From: Rhodoferax sp. UBA5149
Lineage (GTDB): Bacteria; Pseudomonadota; Gammaproteobacteria; Burkholderiales; Burkholderiaceae_C
DNA length: 13,412 bases
NCBI RefSeq assembly: GCF_002413825.1
Contig: NZ_DHXT01000045.1
Location: 1-13,412 of the forward strand
Direction: 5' to 3'
Below, piece by piece: positions 7,821 to 13,412 of the stretch. The first letter of the stretch is position 1. Every line of letters starts with the position of its first letter. The notes beneath the pieces are model-generated. The model ran no database searches, had not been told where the DNA came from, and worked only from the letters and a program-made list of their open reading frames with translations. The translations under genes were made by a program, and so were the position numbers.

Positions 7821-8639
7821 TTACACGCTGACCAGACCCTTGTACAGCATGTAGGCCGCCAGCACGTACAGGATGCTGGCAAACACGCGCTTGAGCTGCT
7901 TCACCGGCAGCATGTGCGCGGCCCGGGCGCCCATCGGCGCGGTCAGCACGCTGCAGGCCGCAATCACGCCCAGCGCGGGCAACCAGATGTAGCCGAACGA
8001 ATAGGGTGGCAGGTTCTGCAAACTTTGGCCGCTGATGACATAGCCCACCACATTGGCCAGCGCAATGGGAAAGCCGAGCGCGGCCGAGGTGGCTACCGCG
8101 TTGTGAATGGCGACGTTGCACCACGTCATAAAAGGCACGCTGACAAAGCCGCCCCCGGCACCCACCAGTCCCGACAAAAAGCCGATCACGCCACCGGCGC
8201 CGATGAGGCCGCCCGTACCGGGCACCTGCCGCGTCGGGGCCGGCTTCTTGTCCAGAAACATCTGAGTCGCAGAGAAACTCACGAAGGCGGCAAAAAACAG
8301 CGCCAGCCAAGAGCCCTTGAGCAGGGAAAAAACGCCGAGGCTGGCCAGCGCACCGCCCAGTACGATGCCCGGCGCCAGGCCCTTGACCAGATCCCAGCGC
8401 ACGAAGCCGCGTTGCTGGTGGGCGCGCACGCTGGACATCGACGTGAAAATGATGGTGGCCATCGAGGTGGCAATCGCCATTTTGACCGCGAGGTCAGGTC
8501 CCACGCCGCGGCCTGACAGGATGATGGTGATGAAGGGCACCATCATCATGCCGCCCCCAATACCCAGCAGGCCCGCCAGAAAGCCGGTGCCCAGGCCGAG
8601 CATGGCAAGTTGAATGATCAGCAGGGGTTCAAAATTCAT
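7821..8639 (-). CDS. TauE/SafE family membrane transporter (probable sulfite/organosulfonate exporter)
   Basis: It encodes a 272-residue inner-membrane protein, almost wholly hydrophobic, with about eight predicted helices in two halves. Each half starts with the family's glycine-rich motif: GIGGGMMMVPF (residues 26-36) and GAGGGFVSVPF (from 160). TauE/SafE proteins export sulfite, sulfoacetate or related anions, but substrate cannot be predicted without context, and no sulfur-metabolism gene lies in the window. The ATG at 8639 is chosen: the only longer in-frame start (8684) lies inside the 6S RNA gene and would add 15 residues of non-family sequence. The chosen ATG has no Shine-Dalgarno site; the 18 nt before it are almost all pyrimidines. 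It lies 18 nt downstream of the 6S RNA, so it may be transcribed from the same promoter, as ygfA is with ssrS in E. coli. It converges on the GGDEF-EAL gene with a 47-nt gap holding no obvious terminator. Confidence 0.9.
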   Translation of the reverse strand: MNFEPLLIIQLAMLGLGTGFLAGLLGIGGGMMMVPFITIILSGRGVGPDLAVKMAIATSMATIIFTSMSSVRAHQQRGFVRWDLVKGLAPGIVLGGALASLGVFSLLKGSWLALFFAAFVSFSATQMFLDKKPAPTRQVPGTGGLIGAGGVIGFLSGLVGAGGGFVSVPFMTWCNVAIHNAVATSAALGFPIALANVVGYVISGQSLQNLPPYSFGYIWLPALGVIAACSVLTAPMGARAAHMLPVKQLKRVFASILYVLAAYMLYKGLVSV

Positions 8640-8657
8640 GGAGGAGGGGAGAAAAGG

Positions 8658-8831
8658 TGTCTGCAAGTGCCACCGGACCGGCATCCTGAACCGGGGTTCA
8701 GGTGGGCGAGGTCAGCGCTGGCCTTGGGTTCATCTAACGCGAGATGATCACGCTGGCAAGGCAATGTTCCAAGCCCGGGCTCTATGAGCATTGGTTCAAG
8801 GAAATATAAAGCCCGGCGAGCACTGCAGACA
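8658..8831 (-). ncRNA. ssrS: 6S RNA
   Basis: The stretch after zapA folds as a 6S RNA of about 174 nt. The ends pair in a long closing stem: TGTCTGCA with TGCAGACA, then GTGC with GCAC, then CGCCGGGC with GTCCGGTG, interrupted only by a bulged T on each side. This corresponds in sequence and place to the E. coli 6S stem with its GTTCGC and GGCGGCAT strands. The 3' side of the central region carries the hairpin CCTGAACC-GGTTCAGG (8685-8702), matching the CCTTGAACC-GGTTCAAGG hairpin of E. coli 6S, and the apical part has a TCATCT/AGATGA hairpin. 6S RNA mimics an open promoter and binds the sigma70 RNA polymerase holoenzyme in stationary phase. Position directly behind zapA is conserved in proteobacteria. 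Ends are estimated from pairing and the promoter. Confidence 0.88.
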
Positions 8832-8837
8832 ATGACG

Positions 8838-8865
8838 ATTGTAGAGCGTGCTAAGCGGGTGTCGA
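8838..8865 (-). promoter_or_regulatory. sigma70 promoter of the 6S RNA gene
   Basis: On the minus strand TCGACA (8865-8860, 5 of 6 consensus) is followed by a 16-nt spacer and TACAAT (8843-8838, 5 of 6). The expected start seven bases downstream falls at about 8831, exactly where the closing stem of the 6S RNA begins. The agreement between promoter and RNA fold supports both calls. Confidence 0.75.
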
Positions 8866-8878
8866 GAAAATTGATGGC

Positions 8879-9238
8879 TTAAATCAGACGGCCGTCTTCG
8901 CCCAGTGCAACATCCAGGCGCCCAAGCAAAGAGGTCAGCAGCAGGTCGTCGCCTTCCCCTTTCGATTGCGGGTCAGGGGCCGTACCAGACTTCACGTCCG
9001 GCTTGGGCGCAGGGGCTCGTGCCGGTGCTGCGACGCTGCCCCGGTCGGCCAGATCAAACGCCAAGTTCAAGGCGGCCAGCACGGCGATGCGGTCACGCGC
9101 CCGGACTTTGCCGCCATCACGAATTTTGCACATCGCGGTGTCCACGCGTTCGACCGCTTCGAGCAGGCGGGAATCTCCGCCGTCGGGGCAACCCAGCAGG
9201 TAGCTCTGCCCCATGATTTGTACTTCGAGTTGTTTCAT
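8879..9238 (-). CDS. zapA: Cell division protein ZapA
   Basis: It encodes a 119-residue cytoplasmic protein of the ZapA family, which cross-links FtsZ filaments and stabilises the division ring. The N-terminal segment MKQLEVQIMGQSYLLGCPDG and the following helices with LLEAVERVDTAMCKIRD and RDRIAVLAALNLAFDLAD are characteristic. After the conserved core a proline/alanine-rich linker (about residues 70-95) leads to a C-terminal helix, making it slightly longer than the 109-residue E. coli protein. The ATG overlaps the stop of the upstream zapB-like gene by 4 nt (ATGA), so the two are probably translationally coupled and work at the same ring. The 6S RNA gene with its own promoter follows 47 nt downstream, the conserved zapA-ssrS order. 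Confidence 0.93.
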   Translation of the reverse strand: MKQLEVQIMGQSYLLGCPDGGDSRLLEAVERVDTAMCKIRDGGKVRARDRIAVLAALNLAFDLADRGSVAAPARAPAPKPDVKSGTAPDPQSKGEGDDLLLTSLLGRLDVALGEDGRLI

Positions 9239-9465
9239 TCAGTGCCTTTTTGCTTGCCACTGCCCGCCGCCTCAGGCAAGCGCTCCAGGAGGGCGTCTAC
9301 GCGCGCACGCGCCGCACCGAGTCGGGATTTGAGGGAATCGCGCTCTTGGGCAAGGGATTCGACCTGCGCGCTGAGCAACACGTTGGTGCGCTGGAGCTCT
9401 TCATAACGCACCAGCAAACGCTCCACACGCTCAGCAATTTGGTCGATTTGGGAGTAGTTCGACAT
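9235..9465 (-). CDS. ZapB-like / small coiled-coil protein upstream of zapA
   Basis: It encodes a 76-residue protein that is predicted to be nearly one continuous coiled coil, with heptad-like leucines and valines in VERLLVRYEELQRTNVLLSAQVESLAQERDSLKSRL and a charged, glycine-rich tail. Short coiled-coil proteins of this kind (DUF904/ZapB-like or the small family found beside zapA) sit upstream of zapA in many beta- and gammaproteobacteria, and ZapB binds ZapA at the division ring. Assignment rests on size, coiled-coil pattern and position; sequence similarity to E. coli ZapB is weak at this level. The ATG at 9465 has only a weak GAGA ribosome site. It overlaps zapA by 4 nt. Confidence 0.75.
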   Translation of the reverse strand: MSNYSQIDQIAERVERLLVRYEELQRTNVLLSAQVESLAQERDSLKSRLGAARARVDALLERLPEAAGSGKQKGTE

Positions 9466-9474
9466 AGGTCTCGT

Positions 9475-9480
9475 ATTGTA
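9475..9480 (-). promoter_or_regulatory. Candidate -10 box for zapB-like/zapA
   Basis: TACAAT (5 of 6 consensus) on the minus strand lies 9 nt before the ATG of the zapB-like gene. No convincing -35 is seen at 15-18 nt. If used, it would give an almost leaderless mRNA, so transcription may instead start further upstream. Confidence 0.3.
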
Positions 9481-9503
9481 GGGTTGGCGACGGCAAACGG
9501 TTG

Positions 9504-9509
9504 TAAAAT
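9504..9509 (+). promoter_or_regulatory. Candidate -10 box for the cobalamin riboswitch / btuB operon
   Basis: TAAAAT (5 of 6 consensus) lies just upstream of the riboswitch, and a start six to seven bases later would fall at its first paired helix. The -35 is unclear; TTGGCG (9484-9489) is only 14 nt upstream of it. The site is back to back with the zapB-like gene's promoter region. Confidence 0.4.
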
Positions 9510-9510
9510 C

Positions 9511-9735
9511 CGCCGGTTGGTGCTCGCGGTGTGGTTCACACGCCGCAGTTCAACGGGAAGCAGGAGGGTTTGCCGTCAACCGCAAACCTAACCTGCGCTG
9601 CCCCCGCAACGGTAAGTGGACGAATCCTCCGCGATTCTGCTTCCATCATGGTCACTGAGCGTTCTGAACACGCGCTTGGGAAGGCGATGGAGGTTGTTCC
9701 ACCAGCCCGGATACCGGCCAACAAGGTGGTTGCAC
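9511..9735 (+). ncRNA. Cobalamin (B12) riboswitch
   Basis: The leader of btuB carries the conserved elements of the adenosylcobalamin riboswitch in the right order. These are an AACGGGAAGCAGG box (9552-9564), the core GCCCCCGCAACGGTAAG (about 9600-9616), a GTCACTG element (9651-9657), GGGAAGGCG (9678-9686), and the B12 box AGCCCGGATACCGGCC (9704-9719). GTTGG at 9516-9520 can pair with CCAAC at 9718-9722 to close helix P1. Binding of cobalamin normally lowers expression of the downstream genes, here the B12 receptor and salvage genes. The riboswitch class is certain; the exact ends are approximate. Confidence 0.95.
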
Positions 9736-9746
9736 GTCCGCGTGCT

Positions 9747-9790
9747 GCCGTGACGCTCATGCACTGTCGGGGACGACGGTGACGGCTTTT
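9747..9790 (+). terminator. Possible riboswitch terminator / expression platform
   Basis: GCCGT (9747-9751) can pair with ACGGC (9782-9786), extended past one mismatch by AC/GT, and the 3' arm is followed directly by TTTT. Upstream, GCACG-TCCG-CGTGC (9732-9745) forms a small hairpin right after the B12 box. GTGC (9742-9745) could instead pair with GCAC (9761-9764), offering an alternative fold. The stem is short with a long loop, so a translational mechanism cannot be excluded. Confidence 0.45.
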
Positions 9791-9808
9791 GTTGACTCTT
9801 TCTATTTC

Positions 9809-11677
9809 ATGAAAACTTGTATTTTTTCTGTGCCAGCGCGTGCATTTGTGTTGTTTCGCGTGTCCGCTCTTTCTCTTGCCGTGGCTGCCGTATTCCCATC
9901 GCATGCTCAGAGTCAGCTCAAGGAAACCGTGGTTACCGCTAACCGTTCCGAGCAACTGTTAACGGAAGCTCTTCCCCATACAACAGTTATTGGGCGCGAC
10001 GTCATCGAGCGTTCCCAGGCGGTGGACCTGTCATCTTTACTATCAAGCGAGGCTGGTTTTCAATTCACGCAGAACGGCGGGCGTGGCACGACAGCTAACC
10101 TGTTTTTACGAGGCAGTGCCGCGCTGCAGGTGCTGGTCCTGATAGACGGCGTACCGCTAACAAAGCAGGACACTGCGGGTAACGTGAGCTTGGAGAACAT
10201 CATGCTCGACCAAGTGGAGCGCGTGGAGATCGTGCGCGGTAACGTGTCGGCAATTTACGGCAGTGGCGCTATCGGTGGCGTGATCCAAGTGTTCACGCGT
10301 CAAGGACAAGGTGCACCGAAGGGCTTCGCCCAACTCGAAGTCGGCTCTTATGGAAGCGTGCGCTCCTCGGCAGGGTTAAGCGGGCAAGCCGGTGATACAC
10401 GATTCTCGTTGGGCGTTGGCCACCACAAGACGGACGGCTTCTCTGTCATGGATGCTAAGCAGTTCCCTAATGAAAACCCGGATTCTCATGGTTACAGCAA
10501 TACCAACTACAACCTGGGTCTTTCGCAGGAGTTGCTTAGGGGACACACGTTGGGCCTGCGCGCGCAAGGAAGTGACGGTGAGGTTAAATTCAACGGTGGC
10601 GGCTTTGGCGCACTGACTGATATTTACAAAGGACGTACCACGCTAAGCACCTGGTCTATCTACAGTCGCAATCAGATCACCAATGACTGGTATAGCGAAC
10701 TGACATTTAGTGACGGCCGCGAGAGTTCGGTTTACGACGCCAATATGACGGCTTTTCCATACAGCAGCGAGGCTGTGACGAGCAGCCGCACGCTCAACTG
10801 GACGAACTCCGTGGCCTTGGGTTCCTGGTTGCTGACGGCTGGCCTTGAGGGACAGCGCCAGATGATTGATGCGACGGACAGTTTCGCGACTCAGCTCAAC
10901 CGGGAGCGTGGTGTAAGGGCTGTGTTCGCGGGTTTGGCTGGTACGGTTGGCCTGCATTCACTACAGTTCAATGTGCGTCGGGATGATGCTGATGGCCTTG
11001 CAGCGAAGAGCACCGGTTATGCCGGCTACGGTTTCCAGTTGACGCCAACATGGAAGGGCATTGCCACTGCCTCGACAGCATTCAACCTACCACCGTTGGG
11101 CTATCTTTACGACCTGTATTCGGGTAACCCTGCATTGCAACCAGAAACTGCGCGCTCCGTCGAACTGGGTGTGCAATGGGCGCAGGGGGCGCAGAGGGTA
11201 CGCGCCACGGCGTTCAAGACTCAAATTTCAAATATGTTGCTCTATGACTTTTCGACCTCACGTTTCAATAACGTTACCGATGTATCCAACAACGGTGTTG
11301 AGGTCAGTTACAGCGGCAAGGTAGGCCGCACTGACCTGCACGCTAGCCTGACACTGCAAGACCCGGTGGACGAGACCACCGGTCAGCAATTGATTCGTCG
11401 CGCTCGCACCATGGCTTCCTTCGGTGTTTCGGCTCCGCTGGGCCAATGGACCCTGGGTGCTGATCTACGTTATACCGACGCGCGTCCAGATACGCCAACC
11501 AACCCGTCGTTGCCGTCCTACACCTTGGCCAATCTCACGGGACGGTATACCGTGACGCCGGAAGTTGCAGTCACGGCCCGTATCGAAAACTTGTTTGACA
11601 GCCAGTACCAGACGGCTTATGGCTATAACCAGTCGGGTCGTGCCGTCTATGTCGGTATTCTTTGGACCCAGAAGTAA
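9809..11677 (+). CDS. btuB: TonB-dependent vitamin B12 outer-membrane receptor
   Basis: It encodes a 622-residue outer-membrane beta-barrel receptor. A signal peptide with a hydrophobic core (VSALSLAVAAVF) ends at SHA, giving cleavage near residue 33, followed by a TonB box-like KETVVTA (38-44). The plug domain contains LFLRGSAALQVLVLIDGVPL, QVERVEIVRGNVSAIYGSGAIGGVIQVFTR, and the rest is a barrel with many aromatic-bounded strands. It ends RAVYVGILWTQK; the usual terminal aromatic residue is replaced by Lys, with Trp three places earlier. Its place directly behind a cobalamin riboswitch and before cobB identifies corrinoid as the ligand. The ATG at 9809 gives the better signal peptide but lacks a ribosome site; GTG at 9779, behind GGGGA, would add ten residues and lies in the hairpin arm. 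Codon use differs from neighbours, with TTA, CTA and TCA leucine and serine codons. Confidence 0.92.
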   Translation: MKTCIFSVPARAFVLFRVSALSLAVAAVFPSHAQSQLKETVVTANRSEQLLTEALPHTTVIGRDVIERSQAVDLSSLLSSEAGFQFTQNGGRGTTANLFLRGSAALQVLVLIDGVPLTKQDTAGNVSLENIMLDQVERVEIVRGNVSAIYGSGAIGGVIQVFTRQGQGAPKGFAQLEVGSYGSVRSSAGLSGQAGDTRFSLGVGHHKTDGFSVMDAKQFPNENPDSHGYSNTNYNLGLSQELLRGHTLGLRAQGSDGEVKFNGGGFGALTDIYKGRTTLSTWSIYSRNQITNDWYSELTFSDGRESSVYDANMTAFPYSSEAVTSSRTLNWTNSVALGSWLLTAGLEGQRQMIDATDSFATQLNRERGVRAVFAGLAGTVGLHSLQFNVRRDDADGLAAKSTGYAGYGFQLTPTWKGIATASTAFNLPPLGYLYDLYSGNPALQPETARSVELGVQWAQGAQRVRATAFKTQISNMLLYDFSTSRFNNVTDVSNNGVEVSYSGKVGRTDLHASLTLQDPVDETTGQQLIRRARTMASFGVSAPLGQWTLGADLRYTDARPDTPTNPSLPSYTLANLTGRYTVTPEVAVTARIENLFDSQYQTAYGYNQSGRAVYVGILWTQK

Positions 11678-11689
11678 GCGTTTAGGACC

Positions 11690-13096
11690 GTGATCAAGCC
11701 ATCAACACGCTCACTTGACGAGACAGCTAGAGTCACCTGCCCCGCCGTTCTCATCGCCGCCCCGGCCTCCGGCCAGGGCAAGACCACCGTGGCAGCGGCC
11801 CTGGCGCGCCTGCACACTCGCCAGGGCCGCACTGTGCGCGTCTTCAAATGCGGGCCGGATTTTCTGGATCCGCACTGGCTCACGCTTGCCAGTGATGCGC
11901 CGGTGCATCAGATGGACTTGTGGATGACGGGCGAGTCCGATTGTCGCGCGCGGCTGGCGGCGGCGGCTCTAGAGGCAGACCTGATCATCGTGGAAGGTGT
12001 GATGGGTTTGTTTGATGGCGAGCCGAGTGCCGCCGATCTGGCGCAACGTTTCGGTTTGCCGGTGCTGGCGGTGATCGATGCGTCCGCCATGGCAGGCACT
12101 TTTGGTGCGCTGGCTTTTGGTTTGCAGCACTACCAGCCTCATCTGCCATGGGCCGGTGTATTGGCAAACCGGGTCGCCAGTGAGCGCCATGCGGGCATGT
12201 TGAAAGACAGTGTGCGCGAGCCAGAACAGTGGCTGGGCGCCCTGATGCGCAACCCGGCCATGAGCTTGCCCGAACGTCACCTGGGGCTGACGGTGGCCAG
12301 CGAGGTCAGTGATGCGTTGGAGCGGCTCGATGCCGCAGCCGATGTTCTTGCCACAACGCCTTTGGGTCGGATGTCCTTGTCTGACTTGAAACGCTGGAAC
12401 GTGGCGTTCGAGGTGGGGGATGACGTCGGGACCACGCTGGCGGACGTCAAACCCCTGGCCGGTCGCACCGTCGCCATCGCCCGCGACGCCGCATTTTGTT
12501 TTATCTACGCGGCTAACCTGGACTGCCTGCAGGCCTTGGGTGCGCAATTGGTGTTTTTCTCGCCGTTGGCGGACAGCGCTTTGCCGGCCTGTGACGCAGT
12601 GTGGCTACCCGGCGGCTATCCCGAGTTGCACGCCGACCGGCTGGCCGCCAACACGTCAATGCGTGACAGTCTGGCGGCCCATGTGGCGCGGCACAAGCCA
12701 GTTTGGGCCGAATGCGGCGGCATGATGGTGCTGTTTGACGCGCTCGTCACGGTGGATGGCCAGAGCCACGTCCAGTGGGGTTTGCTACCGGGCACCGTCA
12801 CCATGCAAAAGCGCTTGGCGGCGCTGGGGCCGCAGCAGTTGGCGATGGCCGACGGCGTGCTGCGGGGTCATACTTTTCACTATTCCACCTGCGCGACACC
12901 GCTGACTGGCAGTTTTCGCACGGCGCGCCCTGACAGCGAGCCAGCAACCGACGCGGGTGAGGCGGTGTACCACGTGGGTTCGATTCGAGCCAGTTATTTT
13001 CACGCGTGGTTTGCGTCCAGACCGGCCGCTACGGCGGCCTTGTTCGATGCCACTGTCAACCTCGAAGCAATGCCAGCAGGAGGCTTGAATGACTGA
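11690..13096 (+). CDS. cobB: Cobyrinate / hydrogenobyrinate a,c-diamide synthase
   Basis: It encodes a 468-residue cytoplasmic enzyme of the CobB/CbiA family, which uses ATP and glutamine to amidate side chains a and c of the corrin ring. The N-terminal dethiobiotin-synthetase-like domain has the P-loop ASGQGKTT (Lys31), the FKCGPDFLDPHW substrate motif (52-62) and EGVMGLFDG. The C-terminal class-I glutamine amidotransferase-like domain has WLPGGYPELHADR, AECGGMM with the nucleophile Cys342, GHTFHYS and a late His438 in SYFHAWF. It is full length for the family. It starts with GTG 12 nt after btuB, with AGGA very close upstream; no better start exists. The stop overlaps the next gene by 8 nt. 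In a salvage operon it would let the cell process incomplete corrinoids. The aerobic and anaerobic versions (CobB, CbiA) cannot be separated from this alone. Confidence 0.93.
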   Translation: MIKPSTRSLDETARVTCPAVLIAAPASGQGKTTVAAALARLHTRQGRTVRVFKCGPDFLDPHWLTLASDAPVHQMDLWMTGESDCRARLAAAALEADLIIVEGVMGLFDGEPSAADLAQRFGLPVLAVIDASAMAGTFGALAFGLQHYQPHLPWAGVLANRVASERHAGMLKDSVREPEQWLGALMRNPAMSLPERHLGLTVASEVSDALERLDAAADVLATTPLGRMSLSDLKRWNVAFEVGDDVGTTLADVKPLAGRTVAIARDAAFCFIYAANLDCLQALGAQLVFFSPLADSALPACDAVWLPGGYPELHADRLAANTSMRDSLAAHVARHKPVWAECGGMMVLFDALVTVDGQSHVQWGLLPGTVTMQKRLAALGPQQLAMADGVLRGHTFHYSTCATPLTGSFRTARPDSEPATDAGEAVYHVGSIRASYFHAWFASRPAATAALFDATVNLEAMPAGGLND

Positions 13097-13412
13097 CCGT
13101 TTTGCGTTTCCACAAGGTCCGCAGCGCATCGTCTGCATGACCGAAGAAACCACCGAGTGGCTCTACCTGCTGGGGCAGGAGCGCCGCATCGTCGGTATTT
13201 CGGGCTACACCGTGCGCCCGCCCCGGGCGCGGGCCGAGAAGCCGCGCGTCAGCGCTTTCACCAGCGCCAAAATCGACAAGATTTTGGACCTGCAGCCCGA
13301 CTGTGTCTTCGGCTTTTCCGATATGCAGGCTGACATCGCCGCGGCGCTGATCCGCCAGGGCGTGCAGGTGACGGTGTTCAACCAGCGCAGCGTGGCCGAG
13401 ATCTTTTCCATG
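13089..13412 (+). CDS. BtuF-like cobalamin-binding protein (3'-truncated by window)
   Basis: The first 108 codons of a periplasmic-binding-protein-fold protein (TroA/BtuF, PF01497 type) are present, and the frame is open to the window end. The segment PQRIVCMTEETTEWLYLLG aligns with the first strand and helix of BtuF. It is followed by RIVGISGYTVRPPRA, VSAFTSAKIDKILDLQPDCVFGF and IRQGVQVTVFNQRSVAEI, all in BtuF order. The start is well supported by AGGAGG five bases before ATG. The protein begins directly with the mature fold and shows no signal peptide, unlike classic BtuF. It overlaps cobB by 8 nt and is therefore in the btuB-cobB operon. It probably binds corrinoid; whether an ABC permease follows lies outside the window. 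Confidence 0.85.
   Translation, partial: MTDRFAFPQGPQRIVCMTEETTEWLYLLGQERRIVGISGYTVRPPRARAEKPRVSAFTSAKIDKILDLQPDCVFGFSDMQADIAAALIRQGVQVTVFNQRSVAEIFSM

Noticed and set aside
7914..8516. Plus-strand open frame (200 codons) opposite the TauE/SafE gene
   Set aside because: The minus-strand frame has clear membrane helices and family motifs, while this one is an Arg/His-rich shadow.
8685..8702. Perfect inverted repeat CCTGAACC-GG-GGTTCAGG upstream of the exporter, looking like an operator
   Set aside because: It coincides with the 3' hairpin of the 6S RNA fold, which explains it without a DNA-binding protein.
9531..9782. Short plus-strand open frame in the btuB leader that could be a leader peptide
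   Set aside because: It runs through the conserved cobalamin riboswitch core, whose sequence is constrained by RNA structure, and has no ribosome site of note.

Overview
The window is about 13.4 kb of dense, fairly GC-rich bacterial chromosome. Gene content, gene order and protein sequences point to a betaproteobacterium of the order Burkholderiales, probably a Comamonadaceae relative (inference; no ribosomal RNA is present to confirm it). Most of it is core genome. I see no insertion sequence, phage, CRISPR array or integrase.

Layout. (1) 1-2505, plus strand: the 3' part of pheT, then ihfA, a small MerR-family regulator and a tRNA-Pro(GGG) gene with its own -10 box and a terminator. This is the pheT-ihfA-merR-tRNA order also known from Pseudomonas. 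(2) 2544-3890, minus strand: a two-gene unit of thioredoxin-fold enzymes, a YfcG-type glutathione transferase followed by a DsbA/HCCA-isomerase-family protein. (3) 4058-7773, plus strand: a cyclic-di-GMP module. A DUF3391/HD-GYP phosphodiesterase overlaps by 4 nt a PAS-PAS-PAS-GGDEF-EAL protein, so the two are probably translationally coupled. (4) 7821-9465, minus strand: a zapB-like coiled-coil gene overlapping zapA, then a 6S RNA gene (ssrS) with its own promoter, then a TauE/SafE membrane protein. The 6S RNA was found from its long closing stem, its 3' hairpin and its position after zapA. (5) 9504-13412, plus strand: a cobalamin riboswitch with a possible terminator controlling btuB (outer-membrane B12 receptor), cobB/cbiA (cobyrinate a,c-diamide synthase) and a btuF-like cobalamin-binding protein cut by the window end. 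This is a B12 uptake and corrinoid salvage operon.

No wholly new system is evident. The points most worth a second look are the 6S RNA gene abutting an exporter gene that has no Shine-Dalgarno site, the coupled c-di-GMP gene pair, the btuF-like protein without a signal peptide, and the different codon use of btuB inside an otherwise uniform region.
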